Source: Candidatus Gracilibacteria bacterium CG17_big_fil_post_rev_8_21_14_2_50_48_13 (lineage in GTDB: Bacteria; Patescibacteriota; Gracilibacteria; 1-14-2-50-48-13). From it: a stretch of DNA of 64,000 nt. Positions 11,101 to 19,625 of the stretch are shown in pieces. A program made the translations under genes and the position numbers. The notes under the pieces were generated by a model. The model was given only the letters and a program-made list of their open reading frames with translations. It made no database searches and was not told the DNA's origin. The stretch is taken from positions 248,001 through 312,000 of the forward strand of contig PFFG01000009.1 of NCBI GenBank assembly GCA_002783265.1. Reading direction: 5' to 3'. Each line of letters opens with the position of its first letter. Position 1 is the first letter of the stretch.

Positions 11101-14100
11101 AACTATCGTGTCTTTATTCGAAAGAAGGAAGCGAACCCTGTCGATTGGCAGTACGCCGCTAATTATGATGCAGCGAAAGGAACAACTTATCGCGTTGTGG
11201 GTCTTTTGCCTTCAACAGACTATGAATACTACGTAGCAGCACAGTATCTTATCTTGGATACAGATGGAAAGACGACAAAAACGCTCAACAAGCGTATTAC
11301 GGACATTTTGACGTTGAAAACCCTCGCACAGGAATCGCAACCAGAAGATCCAAGTCTTTCGAATGCCTATGCACGAGCGAAAACAAACCGTGACTACACG
11401 GATCGCGAACTGAGTAACGTCACTGTGGAAGCAGGTGCATACTTGAAGTCCAAAAACTCTTCAACGCTTACTCCTCTGTATACAGTCGCGAGTAATCCTA
11501 GTGCGCTCCAGCTGCGTGCTGGAACCTTAACAGCAAAGGAACATTACAAAAAAATTACGTTAACTCCTGATCAGGCTTTAAACGCTGAAGCTGTCTATAT
11601 TCGGTCTTCAACGAACGGTGTTGGTCCACTTTCCCCTGGAGGTGGAACAAAGGCAGCATTCTGGGTTATTGACCGTACAACGAATGGTCAAGATTTGGGT
11701 AGCTGTGTCGTGAATGTCTTCCCGTACTGTAATGGAACAGGTAACGCGGGTGATTCATATCAGTACATTAAGATCGCTTTTGATAAATTGAAGGCATCCT
11801 CAAGAAATATCTTGATTGAAACCATGAGTCTTCCATCAGGCAGTCTCCGTACGTCCTACAATCCTTCAGGTGTACAGGTAACCGAAGTGGAATACAATAA
11901 CCAACTTATTGGATGGCCACTCAATTTCGAGTTTGAGATTCCAGAAGTGAGTAGTGCCGACCTTCCGCAGGTTGCGCTCCAGGATGTTCGTGGGGGTAGT
12001 GAAAATCTTTCTCTCTATCCAGGTCGTACAACAACACGAAACCTCGACATTTTGATCCAGCCTTCAGCAAATACACAGCGTTGTGAAATCCGCGAGAATA
12101 ATGGGGCATGGGAGCAAATTGCTTGTGCAAACAATAATCTTTTGCAAACCGTCCCTTACACCTTAAAGACAACAACGTCTGGAAATGTGACCTTGCAGCT
12201 TCGCGCAATCAATAACATTGCGTCAACAGAGTCTCGAGGGGTGATCATTGTCTATGACACGCAAACACCAACCATCTCGCTTTCTGGAGTTCCTGCATCG
12301 TGGTCGAGTGAAAAGGTCTTTGGTATTGAGGCAAAATGTGATGCAGGTGATGCAAATTGTCTTCAACCTTCCATTACGACGACAAATCTGCTTTCAGAAG
12401 CACAACAGTGTTCCGATTTGAAGACTATTGCGCCTGCACAGACATGGGTAGAGTGTGATGCAGACAACAACTACTGTAAGGATCTTCGTTTCGACATGGT
12501 GGCAGGCACGAACCCAACGTATATTTGTGCGAAGTCTCGCAATGCGTCGGGAGTGGAAAAGTATGCACAAAAGCAGCTTCTTCGTGTGGATACGGCAACT
12601 CCAGATTTGGACGCAACCATTGAAGGTGCACAACAAAGTGGTGCAAGTTTCTTTGTGAAAAATAACACGGTGTCCTTGAAGCTCAATCGTGCTGATGCGG
12701 GGAAATCAGGTCAGGCCTCTTGTACTATTGGTGGTGATGTGACGGGATCTCCCGCTTGTCCTACTGCTGGTCAAAGCGTCCAGCTCACGCTTTCTTCCGG
12801 TGACGGAACGAAGAAAGTGAGTGTTTCTCTTAAGAATAATGCAGGGAAAACGAAAACCCTCGAGTTCTATGTGAAGCAGGATGCTTCTGCTCCAGCGTTT
12901 GCGGCTAATACATCCATTCTTGCCTTCGATAAGTCGGCAAATGGAACGGTAAAAATTACACCAGCTATCTCGTCCGATACAAATCTCGATCGCATTGAGC
13001 TTGCCTTTACAACCGCAAGTGGCAATGTAGCGCTTCCTGCCGATCTTTTTGCGGCGGTTCTCCCAAACATCACGGTGGAAGGAAACAAGATTATTATTCG
13101 CGCAAATGAGGCTGGGGTGATTCCACAGAGTTACCTCACAGATGGACTCGCTCTTCGAGGCTTGCCGGTCGATGCTTCGGGAACGGCAATTGCCTATACG
13201 GTGACACAAAAGGTGTTTGACCGCGCCGGCAATGAATCTGAGGCGAAACAGACCCAGTTTACGCTCCGCGATGCCGTCTCTACGGAAACGGTGTCTATTA
13301 CTTCTGGATCTGTCAGTCTTCCTGCAACGGCACAGTCCTCCATTCTGCCTGTGGACATCAAGTTCTCAGCAAGCCCTGTCTATTACACGGTGACAAAGAA
13401 CGGTTCAGAGGGTGCGAAGATTGCCTTCAACGGCTCTATTGCCCTTGAACCAGGAACTTATACCGGGATTCTCGTGAAGTTCTATGATGCGCAGAATAGA
13501 AAGATTGGTAACGACTACGGTCCTTTTGCCACCACGATTTCAGCCCAGGGGGCAATAGCCGCCCTCGGTGGATCCTCCGTGATTCGTACAAAAGATCGAT
13601 ATGTCAGCATTCCTATTGAAAGTATTGATTCTACAAGCGATAAGGTGACCTATAAGGTAACTCGTGGCGGTCAAGAACTCACAACGGGTGAACGACAAAA
13701 GGCAAACTATGCAACACGATTTGATATTACCAGCGTCGCTTTGGATCCAAACTCGACAAACGATGTGTACGTAACTATGAAGGATGCGGATGGTAAGGAA
13801 ACCATCTTCAAGAAAACCTATATCCATGATGATAAGGCGCCTGTGGTGAAAAATATTCAATCTGAAATTGCGAACACGGATAAGCCAAAGTGGAAGTTCA
13901 GTGTTGAGGATGCAGCTGGAACTCCAGTAAAGACGGTACTTACCCGATTAGTAAACCTGACCACGGGAGAATATACGGATGCAAAGGCCGTGACGGCTGC
14001 AAATAACCAGTTTGATATTCAGTACGCCGACATCCCTATGCGCCCTGGACATGAATATGTGCTTGAAGTCACCACGGAAGACGAACTTGGAAACAAGGAA

Positions 14101-14619
14101 GTAACCCGCTCAACGGGTATCCTCACCAAGGGGAAAACATCTCGTGACAACCTCGATATGCTCCAGCGAGCCGTCAATATTGATACGAGTAAGATTACTA
14201 CGGACAACATTGATGTAACGCTGAGTTACGGCTCAAAGAGCTATACGGCGCGTATGCCACGCGGTAAACAGGTGGTGTTCTACGATATCCTTGCCCGCGG
14301 TAAGGAAGCAGGTTCAAACCAGAGCTTTACACGCCTTCCAGTCGGACGCTATCAGATGGTGATCAAGACAGTAGGACTTTCCCAAGATCAAACGCAGGCT
14401 ATAGATAACTTCATTGTTGAACCGTACTTTGCAGATGCAAACGGGGATCTCAACGGTGACGGAAAGATTGGTCAGTTTGATCGCGCACTGTACGTGCAGG
14501 GTGTGGCATCAGGAAAATATCCTGTCGCCGACTCTGTTCTCACGCAACTGAGCGCTACGATTGATACGAAACTTGCAGAAGTTGCCCGTACCAATGGTAT
14601 TGAATTCCTTCGTAATTAA
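8113..14619 (+). CDS. Giant exported fibronectin-III-like protein with C-terminal dockerin-like motif
   Basis: From the ATG at 8113 the protein has 2168 residues. An in-frame ATG at 8080 exists but lies inside the -10 box. Residues 1-38 form a signal peptide (ARLTHTIWKKVLHVG, hydrophobic run, ASAQS). The body is a string of beta-sandwich repeats resembling fibronectin type III and Ig-like surface modules, with Thr/Ser-rich linkers near 460-480 and 570-590. Near the C-terminus (about 2108-2128) DANGDLNGDGKIGQFDRAL matches a single dockerin-type calcium loop (D-x-N-x-D, with a final D at position 12). True dockerins usually carry two such repeats; I see one. The next gene encodes a cohesin-like SLH protein, a possible docking partner. 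Expected location is outside the cell, on the S-layer. Ligand unknown; possibly adhesion to a host cell. Confidence 0.85.
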   Translation: MARLTHTIWKKVLHVGVLLSFALTSIVSPLTPTFVASAQSTLTVNNNAPRVTKAEFVRYKESPTAAERLAVRITRDTSQASWNTAFQYYELNLFQVGNPAVAEVTLKSNTLTRMTTGKDEFILPVNTPVFSSIDHINDMKLGIRISPVYNMSDGSLQRAVAGTEAILEYNALEKSNFSTPTFAKEGSGLRLGFTYDTSREAKNNNGNGINGWIFKQGDTILDQGPIGSYTITNPLQEARYSVVTTFTDGKQREFIVDKVNKDANFANYVMSLNASAESAAGTISWTKVPGAARYSLELYRSGETAMLKKAEAAGDSDGYRFSELSPDTFYAVSVLAVSSTGQFIAKGDIQFRTTYVASTDLTPKNGAVIWKYNNDKTYRLQWEGGVEPFIIEVWKGSSKVRTENSWYTRTIDIDVDTNASYEVRVFNKSDFDAAKYDKRSTINFSTGTAATTTTNTTAATTKPTPPSSVTIASEQDGMRVSWSPVSNASSYDVVLYEVTGSKEVKKYSGLASKEVKFLTTDGTGIAPNTKYFAAVWANNNVGTSGYAASGGEAFIPPTTSSSTTSTSGTTTAPVINNLNQPGNVQFDASKNEISWTSVKDAGSYSYELNRGECTNTSSGANCTWGLVKRGSALQSPVRIAGLTGNTQYQFVLQAQIEVPVDPAQPNGEKKTISSTKTITQFATAKGAEKWDVQSIGTPDIVQVDGIEVQNTNGVVVIRYKLPKMNASTNGLKLQLLTTDGSGYDLMTKNFTATATPEGRIEIPLSNIQGVSQIAQILRTNGPSNVWFKFVGLNGSATTGDVRTSDSFRLPEPGDVTITSSAFSTSAAGGTNTSAGASATVGSVNNLAMVYDAANTRINITWDQATGAAGYEVIISGDMATTSSTGVANFETFSQKLFSTQNKFSISSPLAGKTYTAKIRAVATDGVTMSQQVTKDVTTPVWKPYPSAADINALNVTTTASASSQTVTATIEGSNGQSVSIPGNTISWTGISDTTFTNYRVFIRKKEANPVDWQYAANYDAAKGTTYRVVGLLPSTDYEYYVAAQYLILDTDGKTTKTLNKRITDILTLKTLAQESQPEDPSLSNAYARAKTNRDYTDRELSNVTVEAGAYLKSKNSSTLTPLYTVASNPSALQLRAGTLTAKEHYKKITLTPDQALNAEAVYIRSSTNGVGPLSPGGGTKAAFWVIDRTTNGQDLGSCVVNVFPYCNGTGNAGDSYQYIKIAFDKLKASSRNILIETMSLPSGSLRTSYNPSGVQVTEVEYNNQLIGWPLNFEFEIPEVSSADLPQVALQDVRGGSENLSLYPGRTTTRNLDILIQPSANTQRCEIRENNGAWEQIACANNNLLQTVPYTLKTTTSGNVTLQLRAINNIASTESRGVIIVYDTQTPTISLSGVPASWSSEKVFGIEAKCDAGDANCLQPSITTTNLLSEAQQCSDLKTIAPAQTWVECDADNNYCKDLRFDMVAGTNPTYICAKSRNASGVEKYAQKQLLRVDTATPDLDATIEGAQQSGASFFVKNNTVSLKLNRADAGKSGQASCTIGGDVTGSPACPTAGQSVQLTLSSGDGTKKVSVSLKNNAGKTKTLEFYVKQDASAPAFAANTSILAFDKSANGTVKITPAISSDTNLDRIELAFTTASGNVALPADLFAAVLPNITVEGNKIIIRANEAGVIPQSYLTDGLALRGLPVDASGTAIAYTVTQKVFDRAGNESEAKQTQFTLRDAVSTETVSITSGSVSLPATAQSSILPVDIKFSASPVYYTVTKNGSEGAKIAFNGSIALEPGTYTGILVKFYDAQNRKIGNDYGPFATTISAQGAIAALGGSSVIRTKDRYVSIPIESIDSTSDKVTYKVTRGGQELTTGERQKANYATRFDITSVALDPNSTNDVYVTMKDADGKETIFKKTYIHDDKAPVVKNIQSEIANTDKPKWKFSVEDAAGTPVKTVLTRLVNLTTGEYTDAKAVTAANNQFDIQYADIPMRPGHEYVLEVTTEDELGNKEVTRSTGILTKGKTSRDNLDMLQRAVNIDTSKITTDNIDVTLSYGSKSYTARMPRGKQVVFYDILARGKEAGSNQSFTRLPVGRYQMVIKTVGLSQDQTQAIDNFIVEPYFADANGDLNGDGKIGQFDRALYVQGVASGKYPVADSVLTQLSATIDTKLAEVARTNGIEFLRN

Positions 14620-14654
14620 TATTTTTCTCCCATACCTTACTCATCGCCCATCGT

Positions 14655-16406
14655 ATGAACGCACAAACAAAAAAACTCACCGGCGTCGTTGGACTCACAG
14701 CAGGGCTTGCCCTGACTATTATGGTCCTCTTTGCCAGCACACCTTTTGGCACCTTTCTCCAGTCTTCGCTCTTTGGTGGCCTTTATGCGGCCAAAGATCC
14801 AGGATTGTATACCGCTCGAGAAGAACAGACTTCAACGGGTAAGGTTCTCAAGGCCGACCAGGGTGTTACTTTGCGCGCTGAACCTGTGCAATCGGGTTCG
14901 ACGTATCAAATGAATGTATATCTTTCGTCACTTATCAAGGATGCAAATCTTGATGCCGACTCACTGCGCGCCATTGTGACCTATGATGCATCGCAGCTGT
15001 CAGTTGCCAATGCGTCGACAGATATTGCACCGGTAGCAACAAATGCATCTGTGGATACAAGTTTTACGCAGGTGCTCAAGAATGCACAGGGAGGAGAACT
15101 GGGTATTTTGTACCTTGGTCTTGATAAGGCATCGAACTTTGTCGAGCCTTCTGAAGAACTGCTCCGAGTTCGTTTCACAGCGAAGCAGTCGACTCCTTCT
15201 TCTGCTGAGGCCAAGCTCATTGCGGTGAAGCTCTACAAGCGAGATAACATCACGGATGCAACGAAGCCAACACTGTTTTTAACGGAAAATGAGGGAGATT
15301 ACACCGTCGCAGAGAAAGTATCTGTGGTCTATCAGGGGAATACGGTTCAGGTGACAGAGAATCTTGTTGCGGGGCAGCGTATCCGCACAGAGAATTATAA
15401 AAATGCATCTGGAGCAACCACAAAGACCATTGAGCTCACCTACGACGGGATGGGTCGCCTTCTCAAACAGGTGACAACTATTGTTGGAGGCGATACGGAG
15501 ACGCGCGTTTATACGTATAAAGATGATGGAAGTTTTACGGAACAGATTACGGCAGTGAAACAGAATGGTGCGACGACATCAACGACGCTTGCCTACGACA
15601 AAAACAAGAATTTGATGCAGAATACTCCTGGCACGACGCAGGTTGTCGCAGTATCCACGGGAACTGTTCTGCCAACAGCGACCAAAGATACAACCATCAA
15701 AACAGTCACAACAGGTGTGACCTCTGCTGTAACGAATACGACAACTACAGCGGGTTCAACCGTGACAAGTCAGAATGCAACGACAACAGGTAATACTCCA
15801 TGTACACCTTCATCGGCAGAGCGCTTCAACGATACCGTTGGACACTGGTCAGAGACGGTGGTGGAACAGGCACGTCAGAAGTGTATCATCAGCGGTAAAT
15901 CCCTTGGGCGTTTTGCTCCTGATGAACCGGTGACGCGAGCAGAACTCACGAAGATTGCTGTGGAAGCCTTCAAGGTTTCTCAGGCGTCAGGATCTGTGGG
16001 CTTTGCGGACGTATCGGATACTGAATGGTATGCGTCGTACATTCGAGCGGCAAAGGCTGCAGCGATTGTGGGTGGGTACAACGATGGTACCTTTAAGCCG
16101 AATAATCAGGTGAACCGTGCTGAGGCACTCAAGATCATTCTTGAAGCAGGTGTGAAGACGAATGCGTCGAAGCTGAGCGTGAACCTTGATAGTGTCTTTG
16201 GGGCTTGGCTCAATCAAAACCCAACCTACACGTATGTGCGGTTCCCCGATGTGAAGGTTGCCGATTGGTTTGGTAAGTATGTGTATACTGGTTCTGAGCG
16301 CGGTGTCGTAAAGGGATACAACGACCGCGGTGTCGATGTCTTCCGCCCTGCGCAGCCCGTAACGCGTGCGGAAGCCGTGAAGATGATTATGAGTATTGTG
16401 CAGTAA
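14655..16406 (+). CDS. Cohesin-like protein with three C-terminal SLH repeats
   Basis: The protein has 583 residues. An N-terminal signal anchor covers about 8-40. A cohesin-like beta domain spans roughly 65-220; its core has the expected pattern of an extended strand, LRAIVTYDASQLSV, then GELGILYLG. A short YD-repeat-like stretch (LTYDGMGRLLKQVT) follows at about 250-300, then a Thr-rich linker to about 390. Three SLH repeats end the protein: about 392-441, 450-500 and 530-583, each with the F-x-D-V...W and F-x-P-x-x-x-V-x-R-A-E pattern. SLH repeats bind cell-wall polymers, so this looks like an anchoring scaffold. It starts 35 bp after the dockerin gene and is closed by a strong terminator, so the two form one operon. 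The cohesin assignment rests on fold-like patterns only and is less sure than the SLH call. Confidence 0.85.
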   Translation: MNAQTKKLTGVVGLTAGLALTIMVLFASTPFGTFLQSSLFGGLYAAKDPGLYTAREEQTSTGKVLKADQGVTLRAEPVQSGSTYQMNVYLSSLIKDANLDADSLRAIVTYDASQLSVANASTDIAPVATNASVDTSFTQVLKNAQGGELGILYLGLDKASNFVEPSEELLRVRFTAKQSTPSSAEAKLIAVKLYKRDNITDATKPTLFLTENEGDYTVAEKVSVVYQGNTVQVTENLVAGQRIRTENYKNASGATTKTIELTYDGMGRLLKQVTTIVGGDTETRVYTYKDDGSFTEQITAVKQNGATTSTTLAYDKNKNLMQNTPGTTQVVAVSTGTVLPTATKDTTIKTVTTGVTSAVTNTTTTAGSTVTSQNATTTGNTPCTPSSAERFNDTVGHWSETVVEQARQKCIISGKSLGRFAPDEPVTRAELTKIAVEAFKVSQASGSVGFADVSDTEWYASYIRAAKAAAIVGGYNDGTFKPNNQVNRAEALKIILEAGVKTNASKLSVNLDSVFGAWLNQNPTYTYVRFPDVKVADWFGKYVYTGSERGVVKGYNDRGVDVFRPAQPVTRAEAVKMIMSIVQ

Positions 16407-16420
16407 GAAGGGGCACGAAA

Positions 16421-16446
16421 AACCCCGCCCACGGGCGGGGTTTTTT
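16421..16446 (+). terminator. Intrinsic terminator after the cohesin/SLH gene
   Basis: A 9-bp stem (16421-16429 with 16434-16442) with loop CACG is followed by a run of T. On the minus strand the hairpin is also followed by T-rich sequence, so it may work both ways. Confidence 0.9.
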
Positions 16447-16450
16447 CATA

Positions 16451-16547
16451 CACAAAAATACCCGTAGAACCGGGAGGGTCGCTATGTCCACAATATGGGA
16501 GATAGACGGAAAGCCACTCAGCGCGATATCTACGGGCAGCTATTGTG
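16451..16547. other. Structured intergenic element, unknown class
   Basis: The 313-bp gap between two SLH genes holds nested pairings: outer CACAA/TTGTG (16451-16455 with 16543-16547), CCCGTAGA/TCTACGGG (16461-16468 with 16529-16536), and an inner stem formed by GTC, TAT and TCCA with TGGG, ATA and GAC around 16479-16508. It sits right next to a terminator that could also stop a minus-strand transcript. It could be a small RNA on the minus strand, a 3' UTR structure, or part of a leader. I do not recognise a riboswitch class. The rest of the gap to 16637 shows nothing I can name. Confidence 0.4.
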
Positions 16548-16637
16548 TAACATATTCTTGGAAATTACTGCAAGAGGAAGTGTGAACTTTTGTTGCCTCG
16601 TTGCTTTTTCCCCTGCCTTATGGCACACTTGGATAGC

Positions 16638-16666
16638 TTGATTTCAGGAGTGCAATATGGTATGAT
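16638..16666 (+). promoter_or_regulatory. Promoter of the SLH protein gene at 16720
   Basis: TTGATT (16638-16643), a 17-bp spacer and TATGAT (16661-16666). The predicted leader is about 47 nt. Confidence 0.6.
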
Positions 16667-16719
16667 TACCTCTCAAAGACGAAATGCGTCAATGACCTTG
16701 CCCTCTATCTCCCCAAACC

Positions 16720-18387
16720 ATGTATAAGAACCACGTTTCACACATTGCAAAAACTGCAGCCTATACCTCAGCAGCTTGTCTTCTTGCCTTGAGTTTTCTT
16801 GCAGGGAACGCTCAGGCAGCAGTGCAGAAAGATGTTGCTGCGGATTTCTTGAAGCAGGCAAACATTATTCAGGGTGATGCAACAACAGGCGATCTTCGAC
16901 TCGATAGTGAGATTAACCGCGCGGAGCTCATGAAGATCCTCGTGAATTCAGCAACGAATACCGTCGACACTTTCACCTATCGCAACTGTTTGGCTGATAT
17001 CAATTCTGAATGGTTTGCACGCTATGTGTGCTGGGCGAATGAACATAACTATGTGGGTGGATATCCTGACGGAGCTTTTCATGCGGGGCGGTCTGTAAAC
17101 CGTGCGGAGGCACTGAAAATGGTGAGCGAGGTGTTCCACCTCGATTACAAGCGTATGGCACCCGTTGCTGATGAATCCATTTGGTATGATATTTATGTGC
17201 GCAACGCACAAAGACAGCGCATTATCGAGGCTCCTTTGACTGCTGAACAGTTGGCACAGCCTGTGACGCGCGGTGAGATGTTTGATTACCTTTTCCGCGC
17301 CATGGCGGTGAGTCATGGTGCATCGGACACTTTCACGGATGCAGAATATAAGAACTTTCCCACGGAATACTTTGCTGAGAAAGAGCAGACTGCTGCGCCG
17401 CGAACGCTGACCCCTGCAGAGGATGCATTGATTCGTGTACTTCGTGCACAACTTGCCTATGGCTATCAGCCTATGACGGGCACTGGAAGTGGTATGGTGC
17501 GGTTTTCCGGTGAAGGTGCGGGTATGACCTTTGCGGTCCGTCTCGATGCTTCCTCAACGGATAAGTATGACGGAACAAAGACAGAATTTGATGGCTTTAA
17601 TCAGGATACACAGCTGGTGCTCGATGTGGCAACCACAGGAGCAGACAATGTATCTTTCAAAACCGTAGCAGATATTTCTCTTGCGGGGAGTGGTACAACG
17701 ATGCTGTACGGAAAACTCAACAACTTTGAACTCGTTGATGTGGAGGCACCTATCGATGTGAAGCTTGCTTTAAATGAGGCAAAATCTCAGGTGGATTCCA
17801 TGAAAGACATCTGGTTCTCGCTGGATCTTTCTACTTTGTCTGAAGGTGTGCCTCTTGAAAACTCGCTCGCGACCTACCAGATGCTCGGAAGTGCGGCCAT
17901 TGATTTTCTCGAAAAGGGCATGAAGTCTTCTGCTGAACCGTACATCGATGTTATTGCCTCTGATGAGGGAACGCAGTCGACGCTGCTTTTGAAGCCTAAT
18001 GCGAATCGTCTCCATGCGTTAGTGGAGGCTATGGTCATGGGAACCAATCCAAGTGCGAATCGCTATCTGGTACGTCAAACAGAACGCACCTTTGAAAGCG
18101 CACTGAACATGTTTGCAAAAAACATGTCACTTCTCCTTACCTACGACAAGACGGATGCGCTCCTCCGCAAGGTGGCAACCATTCTCGATCCGGTGACTAT
18201 TGAACTTCCGGAAGAGCGAACCAAGTTGACACTAGAATTGGCTGCAGAGCAGTTCTACAATTACGATAAAGATTTCTCTCTTATCTTCCCCGAGTCTGCA
18301 CAGGATCTTATGACCTTCTTCCAAGGTGAATCTTCTGCGGAAGACGAAAGCATGGCGCGCCCGCCTGAGGCTCCCTTAGCCCAGTAA
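16720..18387 (+). CDS. Exported SLH-domain protein of unknown function
   Basis: The protein has 555 residues. The signal peptide ends near residue 34 (FLAGNAQA). SLH repeats occupy about 35-215: INRAELMKILV, YVGGYPDGAFHAGRSVNRAEALK, and a third ending VTRGEMFDYLFRAM. Residues about 240-530 form a soluble domain I do not recognise, followed by an acidic tail. The N-terminal SLH repeats imply surface attachment with the C-terminal domain displayed outward. It has its own promoter and its 3' end overlaps the convergent glutaredoxin gene by 12 bp. Confidence 0.88.
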   Translation: MYKNHVSHIAKTAAYTSAACLLALSFLAGNAQAAVQKDVAADFLKQANIIQGDATTGDLRLDSEINRAELMKILVNSATNTVDTFTYRNCLADINSEWFARYVCWANEHNYVGGYPDGAFHAGRSVNRAEALKMVSEVFHLDYKRMAPVADESIWYDIYVRNAQRQRIIEAPLTAEQLAQPVTRGEMFDYLFRAMAVSHGASDTFTDAEYKNFPTEYFAEKEQTAAPRTLTPAEDALIRVLRAQLAYGYQPMTGTGSGMVRFSGEGAGMTFAVRLDASSTDKYDGTKTEFDGFNQDTQLVLDVATTGADNVSFKTVADISLAGSGTTMLYGKLNNFELVDVEAPIDVKLALNEAKSQVDSMKDIWFSLDLSTLSEGVPLENSLATYQMLGSAAIDFLEKGMKSSAEPYIDVIASDEGTQSTLLLKPNANRLHALVEAMVMGTNPSANRYLVRQTERTFESALNMFAKNMSLLLTYDKTDALLRKVATILDPVTIELPEERTKLTLELAAEQFYNYDKDFSLIFPESAQDLMTFFQGESSAEDESMARPPEAPLAQ

Positions 18388-18615
18388 ACCCTTCAGTTGC
18401 CCCGCGGCATCTGCTAAAAACAGGTCGTCACATCCGCCAATATGCAGAAAAATCTGCGGAACGGTTGTCCGGCCTGTTATTTCTATGAGCTCATCGCGTT
18501 TTTCCTCGTCGTGGGTGATATCAATCTCCGTATACTCCAGCCCGAGCTCGCCTAGCTTACTTTTTGCCCGTGTGCAGTAAGGACAGTATTGGGTGGTGTA
18601 TATGATCGCTTTCAT
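18376..18615 (-). CDS. Glutaredoxin
   Basis: A 79-residue thioredoxin-fold protein with the dithiol motif C-P-Y-C at residues 11-14, the cis-proline segment TTVPQIFLHIG, and the typical GGCDDL substrate loop. Glutaredoxins reduce disulfides in the cytoplasm, normally with glutathione or a substitute thiol. The length is standard (about 80). No Shine-Dalgarno sequence is seen before the ATG at 18615. It converges on the SLH gene. Confidence 0.93.
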   Translation of the reverse strand: MKAIIYTTQYCPYCTRAKSKLGELGLEYTEIDITHDEEKRDELIEITGRTTVPQIFLHIGGCDDLFLADAAGQLKGLLG

Positions 18616-18744
18616 GGTGTGGTTTGTGCTGGATTTGAGTCAAAGTGCCCCTAGTCTAGGGAAAAATGTGCCATTTGTCATATATTTCTGTAGGAGAAAT
18701 GGGAAGAATAGGTATACTCCCATCGATTATTTACGAGAATTTTT

Positions 18745-19605
18745 ATGAGAAAATCTGGATTCATTTCCATTATTGGTCGCCCGAACGCGGGGAAATCCAC
18801 GCTGATGAATACGATCTGTGGTAAAAAAATTGCGATTGTTTCCCATATTCCGCAAACAACGCGCAATGTGATTAAGGGTATCTACACCAAGAAAGATACG
18901 CAGATGGTGTTTCTGGATACGCCCGGTATTCATGAAAGTGTGAAGCAGTTTAATCAGATTATGAGTAAACAGGCGCACATTGCTATGGATGAGTCGGATC
19001 TGGTGCTCTATGTCATTGACCTTACCCGCCGTTTCGGGAAGGAGGAGGAAATCATCCTTGCGGCTTTGCAGGAGCTTGGTAAGCCTGTTATTGTGGCGTG
19101 TAATAAAGTGGATGTGCAAGACGAGCATGTGGTCGAGAACTCCATGCGCATTAATGCGGAAATGGAAAAAAATCCGACATGGTCACTCATCTACATTTCT
19201 GCCTTGAAGCAGAAGAATATCGACGAATTACTTGCGGCAATCACTGAAAAACTCCCAGAGGGCGAGTTTTACTTTCCTGACGACATGTACACGGACAGTG
19301 CTCTCGATTTCATGGTTGCCGAGACGGTTCGGGAAAAGGTGATGCTCCAGACCTATGAGGAAATTCCCCATGCAGTGCGTGTGGAAACTGTGGAAATTGA
19401 CGATTCAGATCCAAAATTTGTTTCTGTCTTTGTTGATATTTTTGTGGAGCGGGACTCGCAGAAAGGCATGGTCATAGGCAATGGCGGCATCAAGCTCAAG
19501 CACATCGGCATGGATGCACGACGGGAACTTGAAGATTTATTCAAGAAGAAGGTCTTCTTGAAACTGAATGTGCGCATCGACAAAAACTGGCGCATGCACG
19601 CCTAG
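18745..19605 (+). CDS. era: GTPase Era
   Basis: The protein has 286 residues. The GTPase domain has G1 GRPNAGKS, a switch region ending in TT, G3 DTPG, G4 NKVD and G5 SALK. A C-terminal KH domain includes IGNGGIKLKHIG. Era binds the 3' end of 16S rRNA and helps mature the 30S subunit. Length and domain order are normal. A TATACT box at 18713-18718 sits 26 bp before the ATG, suggesting a short leader; there is no clear -35 and no Shine-Dalgarno sequence. Confidence 0.97.
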   Translation: MRKSGFISIIGRPNAGKSTLMNTICGKKIAIVSHIPQTTRNVIKGIYTKKDTQMVFLDTPGIHESVKQFNQIMSKQAHIAMDESDLVLYVIDLTRRFGKEEEIILAALQELGKPVIVACNKVDVQDEHVVENSMRINAEMEKNPTWSLIYISALKQKNIDELLAAITEKLPEGEFYFPDDMYTDSALDFMVAETVREKVMLQTYEEIPHAVRVETVEIDDSDPKFVSVFVDIFVERDSQKGMVIGNGGIKLKHIGMDARRELEDLFKKKVFLKLNVRIDKNWRMHA

Positions 19606-19625
19606 GTCTTTGTCGATGCATGAAT

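Noticed and set aside
16479-16527. Similarity of GACGGAAAGCCAC to the GEMM (c-di-GMP-I) riboswitch core
   Set aside because: The matching ACAGGGCAAACC part is missing and the surrounding stems do not fit.
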